Origin: Promethearchaeota archaeon
Lineage (GTDB): Archaea; Asgardarchaeota; Lokiarchaeia; Sigyniarchaeales; SOKP01
Assembly (NCBI GenBank): GCA_016839705.1
Contig: JAEOTR010000048.1
Span: 1-64,000, forward strand
Length of the DNA: 64,000 nt
Direction of reading: 5' to 3'
Shown: in pieces, positions 36,219 through 45,333 of the stretch
Position numbering within the stretch: position 1 is the first letter of the stretch
Layout of the letters: every line of letters begins with the position of its first letter
Made by a program: the position numbers and the translations under genes
The notes under the pieces: generated by a model
The model's input: the letters and a program-made list of their open reading frames with translations, nothing else
The model's database searches: none
Told to the model about the DNA's origin: nothing

Positions 36219-37340
36219 TTGGTGAATTTAGTGTCAAGGAAGTTGGTATGTTGTTGGGATTTAGAAGGGCCAATAAGTATAATAGATTTTGCTGCGGAGA
36301 TTGGGAAGCTATTGAGCAATAGGTCCAAATTAAATCTACAAAAATACAACATGGGTGAATTTTTTCAAATGATATCCAACTATGACGATTATCTTATTGA
36401 GGTTCCTGGCGTCAAAGAGCAATTGAATATTCCAGAATATCAACCCGGAGATACTCTTAGATTAATGGCACCATTGTATGCAACTACCTATACCGATAAA
36501 GAATTAATTGATTTAGCTAAAAATAATCGTGGGTTATTGCCAGGATGCAAGGAATTAATGAGGAGATTACATGATGAATGGGATATTTTTGTTATATCAA
36601 CGAGTTACACACATTTTGCTAATATTGTCACAGCCGCATTAGGGATCTTTAAAGACCATGTTTATTGTACTGAATTAAATATTCAAGAAATGAAAATGGG
36701 ACTTTCTAATATTGAAAAAGATGTAGAAATTCTTCTAAAACAAATATTTCAAAAATATCTGAAAAATAATAAAGAATTGAGTATTGTGATTGAAGATCTA
36801 AATAACTTTTTCTGGAAAGAAGAACAATCAGATTATATAAAAGTTATGAACCAGGTGAAGGTTAGAGGTGGAAGAAGGAAAGAAATTGCGGTAGAGGATA
36901 TATCAGAAAGAACAGGAGTATCGATTTCACAAATGATTGCTATAGGTGATTCAATCACGGATATAGATATGCTTCAAAGATTAAGTAATGAAAAAGGAAT
37001 TGCCATTTCATTCAACGGAAATAGATTTAGCTTAAAAAGAGCAAATCTTGCAGCAACCACTCCTAATAGTCTAGGTATATTACCAATATTTCAATCACAC
37101 TACGACATCACCAATTTTTTAGAGGAATGGGAATCAAATTTTGAAAGTTTTCGAAATAATCCAAAGAACATACCTAAAGGTCTGATTTCACGGGAAAGCA
37201 AAGAATTTTGCGTTAAATATAATTTTCTACCTGAATTTGATAATCTAACCAATAAAGATGAAAAACAATTAGCTGAAATTATTTCAAAGCAAGAGACGAT
37301 GAGAAAAAAAGTACGAGGATGGGCAGGGACTTTCGGATAA
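36219..37340 (+). CDS. HAD-superfamily protein of the archaeal AF1437/EhaR-like group
   Basis: The N-terminus CWDLEGPISIIDFA is the HAD motif I in the D-x-E-G-P form seen in the archaeal AF1437/EhaR-like group. The mid region has WDIFVISTSYTHFANIV (motif II S-T-S-Y-T) and the late part AIGDSITDIDMLQRL (motif IV). An insert of about 150 residues between them carries a helical cap. The second Asp of motif I is Glu, so phosphatase activity of the usual sort is uncertain. Start is ambiguous among TTG 36219, GTG 36222 and GTG 36231, all before K-L-V-C-C-W-D. Confidence 0.75.
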   Translation: MVNLVSRKLVCCWDLEGPISIIDFAAEIGKLLSNRSKLNLQKYNMGEFFQMISNYDDYLIEVPGVKEQLNIPEYQPGDTLRLMAPLYATTYTDKELIDLAKNNRGLLPGCKELMRRLHDEWDIFVISTSYTHFANIVTAALGIFKDHVYCTELNIQEMKMGLSNIEKDVEILLKQIFQKYLKNNKELSIVIEDLNNFFWKEEQSDYIKVMNQVKVRGGRRKEIAVEDISERTGVSISQMIAIGDSITDIDMLQRLSNEKGIAISFNGNRFSLKRANLAATTPNSLGILPIFQSHYDITNFLEEWESNFESFRNNPKNIPKGLISRESKEFCVKYNFLPEFDNLTNKDEKQLAEIISKQETMRKKVRGWAGTFG

Positions 37341-37471
37341 ATTGATTGAGTTGATCAATTAAGGAAAAAATTCTAAAATTATTCATTTATAGGAACAAAT
37401 ATATTTTTTATTCCTCTAATTTTACATAAAGATAGAATTATTTTACACCCTTTTATGAGGTAATCTTCAAA

Positions 37472-40264
37472 ATGGCAAGTATTGTTAAGAATATCAATAA
37501 AATAAATCAACTTATTTCCGAAAATATCGAAGATATGATTTTCATATGTAATGAAAATATTGAATGTGAATACCACAATAATAAAGAATTGCAATATAGA
37601 AAGCATTTAATTGATTTTCTACATCCCAGTGACTCGAAACTAGTAGGTAACTTTATAAGAAATGTCTTTAAAATTGGATATGACAGAGAAGAATTTAGGA
37701 TAGCAGGTGATAATAACCTTTTCAAATGGTATGATATTAAGGGGAAAAGATTTGTTGACGATCAAAACAATAAAAAAGTTATTCTGATTTGTAGAGAAAT
37801 CAGCAAGTTAAAAAAACTAGAAAAAGATATTAAAGATAGTCAAATCAGATACGCTCAATTAGCAGATACTTTACCTGAAATTAATTATTGGAAACTTCTT
37901 CAATCTAAGGATAGTTTTACTGCTGTTCAAAAAGCTAGGGAAATGTTAGAAGTAATAATTAACAATATTCCTCAATTAATTTATTGGAAAGACATAAAGT
38001 TGAAATATTTAGGGTGTAATGCCAATTTTGCAGGAATAAATGGCTTGATTAATTCTTCTTCAATAATAGGTCGATCTGACGATGATTTAAAATGGGAAAT
38101 AGACAAGATCGCTTATATCCAAGAATGTGAACACAATGTAATAAAGAATAATGAGCCGGAATATAATGTCATTGAGCTTTTAAAAACAGTTGATGGAAAA
38201 CAAGCTTGGTATGAGATAAACAGAGTACCTCTACATAATATGAGTGGAAAGGTAGTAGGAATTCTTGTCACTTATGAGGATATCACAATTAGGAAGTTTT
38301 CTGAGCAAAAATTAAAAGAATCTGAAGAAAAATATAGAACTATATTCAACTCAAGTCCCGACTACATCTTCATAACCGATGTTGAGGGAAATATATTAGA
38401 CATGAACTTAGCATTATTAGATAGAATTGGGATGACATTAGAGGAGGTTCATGGAACGAATTTTGCGCAATTTTATGCTGGTGACAATCTTGACGAATTA
38501 TTATTGGCCCGGGATGAAATTGGAGCAGGAAAAGAAATTAAGGGATCTGAAGTTAAAGCCAGAGCCAAAACAGGAGAGATTTTTGAATATGAAGTAAATT
38601 CCGTACCAATTAAGGAAAATGGAAGAGTAGTAAAAGTTATTAATTTAGCCAGAGACGTTACCGATAAAAAAATTGCTGAAAAAAAATTGCAGAAATCGCA
38701 AGAAGATTTACGAGTTTTGAATAAGGAATTAGAACAAAAAATTAAAGAAAGAACTAAAGATTTAATAGAATCTGAAAGACAATATCGCACAACCATTGAT
38801 TTCTTGGGAGATCCTTTACATGTTGTAGACAGAGATCTAAGAATAATTTTGGTAAATCAACCATTCAAGAGATGGCTAAATGAACTAAATATTGAAGCCG
38901 AAATACTTAGAAAGAAAATTCCTGAGATTTTTCCATTTTTACCCCCTAAAATATATGATGAATACGCGAAAGTATTTGATACTGGTAGTCCTCTTATTAC
39001 AATGGAATCTACTTCGGTACAAGAACGTAATTTGATCACAGAAACTCGAAAAATTCCGATTTTTAGTGAAGGAAGGGTTGAACAGGTAATTACAATAATT
39101 AGAGATGTCACTGAGAGTAGGGAAATGGAACATCAATTAAAAGAATCTGAGGAAAAGTATAGAAACATGGTAAATTACTTAGATCTAGGATTTTATAAAG
39201 GGGAATACAGAGGTAAGCTTCTAATGCATAATCAAGCATTTAATGAAATGTTAGGACTTAGACCAAATGAGAGTATCGTTGGTTTAGAATCATCTCAATT
39301 TTTTGTTAATCCAGAAGTGCAAAATAAATATTATTCAGAATTAGATGAAAAAGGAATTGTGAAACACTTCATTGCCCAAATTAAGAACTTTAATGAGGAA
39401 ATTATCGTTGTAGATTTGAATGCTCATGTAATATATGATTCAGATGGAAAACCTATGGAAATTGAGGGTACATTTGCAGATATTACTGAAAAATTCAAAT
39501 TGCAGCAAGATCTATTGGAATCTGAGAAAAAATTAAGAGAAAAAAATATTGAATTAATGAAGTTGGATGAAATTAAAAATGATTTTATAACAATGGCTGC
39601 ACATGAATTAAAAACACCATTAATCTCAATCTCAGGATATACTGATTATATATTAATAAAACATCGGAGTTATTTAACCCCTGAAATTACAGAAGATTTG
39701 AAGACTGTTCAAAGAAATGTCACTAGACTTGAGGTTTTAATGGACCAGTTATTAGAGGTCATGAAGATTGATGAAAATAAATTAAAACTCCAGAAACAAA
39801 AAGTTAACATCACAAAGATAATTAATGATTGTCTAGATGAATTAAGCTATTTGATTAATGAAAAAAATCTTGAGGTAATATTAAATATCAATCATGAAAT
39901 AATACTAAGCGTTGACCCAACTCGAATTTTCACTGTTTTTACAAATTTAATCTCTAACGCTATTAAATTTACACCAGATTATGGATGGATTGAAATTTCG
40001 AGTAAAAAAGCTGATAAGGAGTATGTCTTTGAAGTAAAAGATAATGGAATAGGATTGGCTGAAGATGAAATATCTCGATTATTTATAAAATTCGAAAGGA
40101 TTAAACAACCAAATCTTAATGAAAGCGTTACTATAAATGATAGCGGAACGGGTTTAGGTTTATATATCACTAAAGGAATTGTTAATTTACATAAGGGGGA
40201 GATTCGAGCAAGTTCTGATGGATTAGATAAAGGAGCTACATTTACCTTTACTTTGCCAATTTAA
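37472..40264 (+). CDS. Cytoplasmic sensor histidine kinase with about five PAS domains
   Basis: Residues 1-690 hold about five PAS-type modules: a divergent N-terminal one, and clear ones near 155-275, 285-405, 430-560 and 565-690, each ending in a D-V/I-T-x-x-K/R-x-x-E coiled link. The kinase core follows: phosphoacceptor H711 in MAAHELKTPLISISGY, N-box NLISNAIKFTPDYG, G1 VKDNGIGLAEDE and G2 GTGLGLYITKGIVNLHKGE. No transmembrane helix is found, so signals are internal (redox, ligand or light). No response regulator gene is adjacent; an orphan kinase is common in archaea. ATG start. Confidence 0.9.
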   Translation: MASIVKNINKINQLISENIEDMIFICNENIECEYHNNKELQYRKHLIDFLHPSDSKLVGNFIRNVFKIGYDREEFRIAGDNNLFKWYDIKGKRFVDDQNNKKVILICREISKLKKLEKDIKDSQIRYAQLADTLPEINYWKLLQSKDSFTAVQKAREMLEVIINNIPQLIYWKDIKLKYLGCNANFAGINGLINSSSIIGRSDDDLKWEIDKIAYIQECEHNVIKNNEPEYNVIELLKTVDGKQAWYEINRVPLHNMSGKVVGILVTYEDITIRKFSEQKLKESEEKYRTIFNSSPDYIFITDVEGNILDMNLALLDRIGMTLEEVHGTNFAQFYAGDNLDELLLARDEIGAGKEIKGSEVKARAKTGEIFEYEVNSVPIKENGRVVKVINLARDVTDKKIAEKKLQKSQEDLRVLNKELEQKIKERTKDLIESERQYRTTIDFLGDPLHVVDRDLRIILVNQPFKRWLNELNIEAEILRKKIPEIFPFLPPKIYDEYAKVFDTGSPLITMESTSVQERNLITETRKIPIFSEGRVEQVITIIRDVTESREMEHQLKESEEKYRNMVNYLDLGFYKGEYRGKLLMHNQAFNEMLGLRPNESIVGLESSQFFVNPEVQNKYYSELDEKGIVKHFIAQIKNFNEEIIVVDLNAHVIYDSDGKPMEIEGTFADITEKFKLQQDLLESEKKLREKNIELMKLDEIKNDFITMAAHELKTPLISISGYTDYILIKHRSYLTPEITEDLKTVQRNVTRLEVLMDQLLEVMKIDENKLKLQKQKVNITKIINDCLDELSYLINEKNLEVILNINHEIILSVDPTRIFTVFTNLISNAIKFTPDYGWIEISSKKADKEYVFEVKDNGIGLAEDEISRLFIKFERIKQPNLNESVTINDSGTGLGLYITKGIVNLHKGEIRASSDGLDKGATFTFTLPI

Positions 40265-40392
40265 AAATATTTCATTCGAGCGAATAATATACCAATATAG
40301 TAATTTGGATATTTTTTCTTTAATAACAAACAGAAATTTATTTATCTGTTATAATTTATTATTTGAATTTCGGAACATATCATACAGTCATT

Positions 40393-42543
40393 ATGTCAAC
40401 ATTAATAATAGCTGAGAAAAATAAAGCAGCAGAGGCTATAGCAAAAGCAATTGGGACAGTTAAAGTAATAAATAAAACCAAATCGTTAAAGATCTACTCA
40501 ATTCCATCAAAAAATATATATGTAGTTCCGTTACGTGGTCATCTTCTCGAATATAGAAATACGGATGCGTATAAAAGTTGGACAAAATCAAATCCTAGAG
40601 AAATTATCACTAATTCTAATGCAATTGAAAAAGTCCCTGTAAGTTATGCACCTCCCTATATTAGTGCTTTAAAAGAATATTCTAAAATTTCGGATCATTG
40701 CATTATTGGAACTGATGCTGACATTGAAGGATGTAACATTGGGTTTTTTGACGCTCTCCCTTATGTTAAGAACATAAACCCAAATATAAAAATCTCACAA
40801 ATGTGGCTTAGTTCACTCCAACCTAACGAAATTAACACTAAATTCAAAAATTTAATAACCCCAAAATACAGTTGGGGTGAATCAGGTGAGGCAAGAGCAA
40901 TTATTGATGCGATTATTGGTTTTTCTGCTACTAGAGAAGTCACCAATACTCTTCGTCTTTTATTAAATAAATTTGGCGTTAAGTTTACTTCAATTGGTAG
41001 AGTTCAGACCAGTCTTCTCTATTTAATCTATTTGAAAGAAAAAGATACCGAGAACTTTGTCCCAGAACTCTATTTTTTAATAGATGCGGTTTTACATCAT
41101 CAAAATGGGACATTTAAAGCACATCATTTATCAAATCCTTTTAAACATAATTTTGAATCCAAGGCACGACAAATTTTTCAAAAAATTCAAAAGGAAAAAA
41201 TTGCTAAAGTTGTGGATATATCTAAAAAACCTAGAAAAAGAAAACCACCGAGTCCTTTAAATACGTCAAAAGCACTAATCCTTCTGACTAAAAATTTAAA
41301 AATTCCCGCAAATTTTGCCTTGAAAACTATGAATGCGTTATACCTTAATAAAATAATATCCTACCCTCGGACAGATAGTGATGTCTACACACCAGAATTC
41401 AATCATACAGATATTTTAGATAAATTCACATCTCATTCTCAATTTGGCTCATATAGTATTAGTTTAATTAGAAATAAGAGAAAAACACCCACTAAGGGAA
41501 AAAAAGATGCAGGGGACCATCCACCAATTACTCCTCTTGAGAGTGTAGAAGAAAATAGTACAAAATTTGAAAATGAATTACAGAAAAAAGTATATAATCT
41601 ACTTGCACGACATTACTTAGCCTTATTTGGTGAAGACGCAACTGAGTCTACTCAAGTTTTAAATCTTCTTATTAAGGATGAAGCTTTTAAAGCTCAGCGA
41701 GTTTCATTAATCATAAAAGGATTTTTAGAAATTGCTCCGTTTCTCACACCCAAATATGAAGAAGAAATACAAATTTCGAGAAATGAATTACCAATAGAAG
41801 AAATTACCTTCAACCAAAAAGAAACCACACCACCCCCAAGATTCAATGATACATCCTTACTAAAATTGATGGAAAAAAATCATCTTGGAACAAAATCCAC
41901 ACGACCTCAAATAATTTACCTATTACAAAAGCGACAAGTGATAAAAAGAGTTAAATATCAATATTTAATAACAGATTTGGGTAAATTTATTATCGAAAGT
42001 TTGATTTCAATATGGTTACCCTTCCTTAAACCTGATTTTACAAAAATGATTGAAGAAAAGCTCGAAGATATTAAAGAAATGAGAGAAAAAATGCACAACG
42101 TTGTGGATGAAATAAGAATAGAGTTTTTGAAACTATTCGACAAGTTTCTAGCCAAAAAACAAGAGTTAACTTCGAAAGCTAATAATTATAAAATGAACTT
42201 CACGATACCTCTGACATCAACCAATTGTCCATTTTGCCATACTAACCCTATGAAATTTATTAATTTAAAAGCTAAAAGATTTCTAGTGTGCTCAGATGAA
42301 AGTTGTAAAAAATTTTTATCATTACCCAAGAAAGGAAAATTAGAATTATTAGATTCTGTTTGCTCGATTTGTAATTTCAATATTTTTAAAATATCCCTTC
42401 AGAAAAATCAAAAATTTTATACCTATTATCTGTGCCCTAAATGTTGGAATGATGGGTTTCAAGATAATCCTGAAAAAGGAAAAGGTTTCTGTTCTAACTG
42501 TAAAGACTTCAAAATTTCTAAAGATCAATGTATAAAAAAGTAA
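40393..42543 (+). CDS. topA: Type IA DNA topoisomerase
   Basis: A TOPRIM domain opens the protein (STLIIAEKNKAAEAIAKAIG, GTDADIEGCNIG), followed by the 5Y-CAP domain with the catalytic Tyr324 in SYPRTDSD and the gate helices. Three C-terminal zinc motifs come after residue 610 (CPFC-CSDESC, CSIC-CPKC, CSNC and a final Cys). It relaxes negative supercoils or decatenates DNA. The TOPRIM acidic triad D-x-D-x-E is kept, but the usual D-R-E-G-E reads D-I-E-G-C, an odd change. ATG 40393 fits the family start better than TTG 40363. Topo I versus topo III subtype is not resolved. Confidence 0.9.
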   Translation: MSTLIIAEKNKAAEAIAKAIGTVKVINKTKSLKIYSIPSKNIYVVPLRGHLLEYRNTDAYKSWTKSNPREIITNSNAIEKVPVSYAPPYISALKEYSKISDHCIIGTDADIEGCNIGFFDALPYVKNINPNIKISQMWLSSLQPNEINTKFKNLITPKYSWGESGEARAIIDAIIGFSATREVTNTLRLLLNKFGVKFTSIGRVQTSLLYLIYLKEKDTENFVPELYFLIDAVLHHQNGTFKAHHLSNPFKHNFESKARQIFQKIQKEKIAKVVDISKKPRKRKPPSPLNTSKALILLTKNLKIPANFALKTMNALYLNKIISYPRTDSDVYTPEFNHTDILDKFTSHSQFGSYSISLIRNKRKTPTKGKKDAGDHPPITPLESVEENSTKFENELQKKVYNLLARHYLALFGEDATESTQVLNLLIKDEAFKAQRVSLIIKGFLEIAPFLTPKYEEEIQISRNELPIEEITFNQKETTPPPRFNDTSLLKLMEKNHLGTKSTRPQIIYLLQKRQVIKRVKYQYLITDLGKFIIESLISIWLPFLKPDFTKMIEEKLEDIKEMREKMHNVVDEIRIEFLKLFDKFLAKKQELTSKANNYKMNFTIPLTSTNCPFCHTNPMKFINLKAKRFLVCSDESCKKFLSLPKKGKLELLDSVCSICNFNIFKISLQKNQKFYTYYLCPKCWNDGFQDNPEKGKGFCSNCKDFKISKDQCIKK

Positions 42544-42589
42544 TAATTAGTATAGAATAACCTTTTGATTTCTTTACGATTTCATTCTC

Positions 42590-42928
42590 CTAAAAGAATT
42601 TCTTAACATCAAACCGATAAGCTGCTCTTGTTAAGCCAACATAATTGTCCGTAATCTTGTAAAACAGTTTTTCATTAACAAGTTTTTTCTGTAAATAGTT
42701 ATTTTTAATCAAATGATTTAAAGAATTAATCATGGTTCCTAACGTAACCGCGCCAACAAATCCATGTTGTTTCTTGGTAACCCTAATTAATTCAAGTTCA
42801 GAATGCCATTGTCCATCAAGAAGAGCCCTTAAAATATCATTCTTAATAGGGGTTTTTATATCTTTAATTTTATTGAACAAAACTGAATATATAGGATTAT
42901 AATATCTTTCCTGCTCTTTTTCTTCCAT
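42590..42928 (-). CDS. Winged-helix protein, probable regulator
   Basis: The 112-residue protein has a likely winged helix: helix KNDILRALLDG, W-H-S-E-L-E-L-I-R-V-T-K-K (helix 2), the recognition helix around GAVTLGTMINSLNHLIKNNY and a wing LQKKLVNEKLFYKITD. This arrangement resembles archaeal ArnR/PadR-like or ESCRT-type winged helices, without a clear subfamily. It lies downstream of, and on the same strand as, the actin gene, with a 191-base spacer that contains a perfect inverted repeat and a 17-base direct repeat. Those are candidates for its own binding sites. Confidence 0.65.
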   Translation of the reverse strand: MEEKEQERYYNPIYSVLFNKIKDIKTPIKNDILRALLDGQWHSELELIRVTKKQHGFVGAVTLGTMINSLNHLIKNNYLQKKLVNEKLFYKITDNYVGLTRAAYRFDVKKFF

Positions 42929-42996
42929 TCTTCAATATCACTTTGCAAAACGCTTCTAATGTGATTTTATACTTAACCTTATTATTTAACTAAATG

Positions 42997-43013
42997 TAAT
43001 ATCGCTGTAATAC
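42997..43013. repeat. 17-base direct repeat, copy 1
   Basis: TAATATCGCTGTAATAC here recurs exactly at 43088-43104, 91 bases apart start to start. Both copies lie in the spacer upstream of the winged-helix gene and flank the perfect inverted repeat at 43057-43079. A 17-base exact match in a short AT-rich spacer is unlikely by chance and suggests a paired binding site. Confidence 0.6.
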
Positions 43014-43056
43014 CTAATTTTTGTCTTAATATTGTAATAATGTTTTTTTATCTTGT

Positions 43057-43079
43057 ATGTTATGATTAACTCATAACAT
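43057..43079. promoter_or_regulatory. Perfect 9-base inverted repeat upstream of the winged-helix gene
   Basis: ATGTTATGA (43057-43065) and TCATAACAT (43071-43079) pair perfectly around a five-base centre. It lies about 130 bases before the winged-helix start and 40 bases after the stop of the actin gene, flanked by the two direct repeats. It could be an operator or, less likely, a weak transcript end for actin; the stem is AT-rich and has no T tract directly behind it on the minus strand. Confidence 0.5.
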
Positions 43080-43087
43080 TTTGTACA

Positions 43088-43104
43088 TAATATCGCTGTA
43101 ATAC
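43088..43104. repeat. 17-base direct repeat, copy 2
   Basis: This is the second exact copy of TAATATCGCTGTAATAC, located 15 bases from the actin stop codon. See the copy at 42997. Confidence 0.6.
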
Positions 43105-43119
43105 TGATGAATGTGGTAT

Positions 43120-44241
43120 CTAAAGTAAATTAGGTGGAATCCCCTCATCAAAATATTTTACACGGGATATCCAGTTTTCTGAAAATTCCGGGATCTTTGC
43201 TAATATAGAACCTCCAATCCATACAGAAAAAGTTCTCTCTTGAGGAGCAATAATTCTTACGCTCTGGTTTTTTTTCTTCCTCCTGGCTAATTCAAGTTCT
43301 AATTCCTGATACATTCTTGATTTTAAATTAGGAAACATTGAAGAACCACCACTTAAAAAAATATTATTTAATAATTCTGGTCGAATATCCAAATCACAAG
43401 CTTCTATTACATCCAAAATTGCCACCGGTAGGGAATCCTCCTCTAATTCAGGAGATGGATTAAATAAAAGCTCTGGAACTATAAACCGTTCATTATGCAA
43501 TGAGATTGTTGAACCATCTGGTAAAGAATAGTCTTTATTATACTGTTCACTTCTTTTCAAATCCTCTTTATAATCTAAAGAAACAAAACAAGCTTTTTCT
43601 TTTAAAACTCTTACTAATTCTCTTCGAATAGAAGAATCAACCGACCAGCCAATAGATTCCAAGATTTTTTCCATATAATGAGTCAGTACCCTACCCCCAA
43701 TTTCTAGAATTCTTACCGCATGATTTAATTTATATCCTTCATAAATGGGTACAATTCTGGTATTGCTATCTCCAATTTCAATAATTAAACCTGTTTGAAA
43801 TCCCCCTGAATATAAAGTAAGCATCGAATCTAAAACAGGATAAAAATTCATACACTGAAGTCTTCCTAAAAAAAGTTCAAAAATTTTTTCCAAATCCTTA
43901 CGGGGGAATAAGGGATGGACGGCTAGTAGGACATTAACTAGAGAGGGATCAACTCTTAAATTATAGAAAATATAATCCACAATGTTTTCAAAATGCTTCC
44001 AATCAATAATAATCCCTTTTTCTATTGGATGAAAAATCTTATAAAGGCCAATAGATTGGATTTCATCTCCTACATAAAGTTCATCTTCTCGACTTTTAGC
44101 AGTTGAATAATCAATGCTTACACTTTGATATTTCGGTTTCCCAACCATCGTTAAGAAAACTTGAGCTGGAGAATCCTCTCCTGCAAATCCTATTTTAGTA
44201 GAAAATTGGCCAATATCAATAACAACAGTAAGATTTACCAT
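43120..44241 (-). CDS. Eukaryote-like actin homologue (Asgard actin family) with altered hydrolysis residues
   Basis: The whole 373-residue length aligns to eukaryotic actin: phosphate loop 1 VVIDIGQFSTKIGFAGEDSP, Y-V-G-D-E-I-Q, HPIEKGIIIDW, phosphate loop 2 IEIGDSNTRIVPIYEGY, KACFVSLDY, NERFIVPELLF, the adenosine motif FLSGGSSMFPNL and SVWIGGSILA. This is far closer to actin than to MreB or crenactin. Departures: the actin Gln137 position is Asp138, His161 is Arg162, Asp154 is Glu155, and the D-loop is about five residues longer. It probably forms or regulates filaments; slow ATP hydrolysis is predicted. It may be an actin-related-protein paralogue rather than the main actin. ATG start. Confidence 0.93.
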   Translation of the reverse strand: MVNLTVVIDIGQFSTKIGFAGEDSPAQVFLTMVGKPKYQSVSIDYSTAKSREDELYVGDEIQSIGLYKIFHPIEKGIIIDWKHFENIVDYIFYNLRVDPSLVNVLLAVHPLFPRKDLEKIFELFLGRLQCMNFYPVLDSMLTLYSGGFQTGLIIEIGDSNTRIVPIYEGYKLNHAVRILEIGGRVLTHYMEKILESIGWSVDSSIRRELVRVLKEKACFVSLDYKEDLKRSEQYNKDYSLPDGSTISLHNERFIVPELLFNPSPELEEDSLPVAILDVIEACDLDIRPELLNNIFLSGGSSMFPNLKSRMYQELELELARRKKKNQSVRIIAPQERTFSVWIGGSILAKIPEFSENWISRVKYFDEGIPPNLL

Positions 44242-44583
44242 TCTTCCCTTCGAAAATTGCTTATTATTTAATTTCTAATTAATATTATAATCCTAATTAT
44301 TTTAATTAGTATTACACTACCAAAACTTTCTAGAAGACCTTTAATATAAAACTCTTTTTTTTCCTATAAAAAATCTTATACTATCAATACGATAAATTTA
44401 TCTAAAAGTACATTAAAATAATTGATATTTTTCCTTCAAAGGTTTCCCCTCAACTAAATCATAAATAACAAGCGTACTATAATACATGTCCAAAAATGTT
44501 AAGATATATATTAAAAGGAGTTTTAAATGATATTACAACAAATGAAATTCTAATTCAAATGAATTAAATAAGTGATTTTAAGT
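44242..44583. other. AT-rich divergent spacer between actin and a membrane-protein gene
   Basis: About 340 bases separate the two divergent starts. The sequence is almost entirely A/T, with short dyads such as CTAATTA...TAATTAG near 44292-44310. Near the right end a ribosome binding site AAGGAG precedes a nine-codon frame. No RNA gene or further coding sequence was recognised. Confidence 0.45.
44527..44553 (+). other. Very short upstream reading frame with good ribosome binding site
   Basis: AAAAGGAG at 44513-44520 is followed after six bases by ATG and an eight-residue frame (MILQQMKF) that ends 30 bases before the start of the membrane-protein gene. The binding site is better than those of most genes here. 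It could be a leader peptide or chance; no repeat structure supports attenuation. Confidence 0.25.
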
Positions 44584-45132
44584 ATGGAAAAAAGATACAT
44601 ACCTCTTTTTATAATGCTGGGATTTATTATCATTCTGATTATAACCGCATTTGTCGCTGCTGTTTTTGGCGTTCCGATCATAGCATTAGATCAGTCAGAA
44701 ATCTCGATCGCATCATTTGATTATTGGTCATTAGGACATTTCCTATGGGGAGTTGGACTTTTCGTTATATTCTTCACATTTGGTTGGATTATCAAAAATT
44801 TAACGGATAGCCCAAAAGATCCTATTAATGAACCAGAGGTTAGAAGCTTCATCATATATTGGATAATTATTCTTATTATTGCGGGTCTTTGGGAAGTTGT
44901 TGAAAATACAATTCTTCATATGGTTAGTATCAAAGTTAAATTCGACAGTGCGGCAAATATAATAACTGATATAATTACATGGGGCATTGGTGGATGTGTG
45001 AGTTGGTATATGACAGATCTAATGTTTTTAAGCGACAAATATCTCAGAGCTTATTACCTCTATGGATTTATGTGCCTCGCAATGGGTATAATCATATTCG
45101 TATTCTTTGGTTTTGTTACAACTAATTACTAA
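44584..45132 (+). CDS. Five-helix membrane protein with conserved polar W-E-x-x-E-N helix
   Basis: From ATG 44584 the 182 residues contain five hydrophobic helices. Polar residues sit inside them in an ordered way: SLGHFLWG in helix 2, LWEVVENTILH in helix 3 and ITDIITWGIGG in helix 4. This H...WE-x-x-EN...D pattern recalls small membrane families such as DUF2585/VanZ-like proteins, but I cannot assign one. The in-frame GTG at 44572 is a less likely start. It lies between the actin and polyproline genes; a link to them is only positional. Confidence 0.62.
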   Translation: MEKRYIPLFIMLGFIIILIITAFVAAVFGVPIIALDQSEISIASFDYWSLGHFLWGVGLFVIFFTFGWIIKNLTDSPKDPINEPEVRSFIIYWIIILIIAGLWEVVENTILHMVSIKVKFDSAANIITDIITWGIGGCVSWYMTDLMFLSDKYLRAYYLYGFMCLAMGIIIFVFFGFVTTNY

Positions 45133-45137
45133 CCTCA

Positions 45138-45146
45138 TTTTTTTTT
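45138..45146 (+). terminator. Oligo-T terminator after the five-helix membrane protein
   Basis: Nine T lie five bases behind the stop codon and are followed by more T-rich sequence, fitting intrinsic archaeal termination before the convergent polyproline gene. Confidence 0.4.
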
Positions 45147-45333
45147 CTTTCGTGGTGGATTTCATTTAAAATAGGAAAATTTATTCTTTAGTTACAAGAA
45201 TGCAATTTTCAGTTTTTTCGAATAAAAAGAATAAGATTTGAAAAGCTTTTCTAATGAGTATGTTATATTTCTGTTGATTTTATTGCTTTGGAAATATAAT
45301 AGGTTGAACTAGACAGCCCATTCGATGGATTGA

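Noticed and set aside
44527..44553. Attenuation leader before the five-helix membrane protein
   Set aside because: The short frame has a good ribosome binding site, but no paired stems or codon run supports attenuation.
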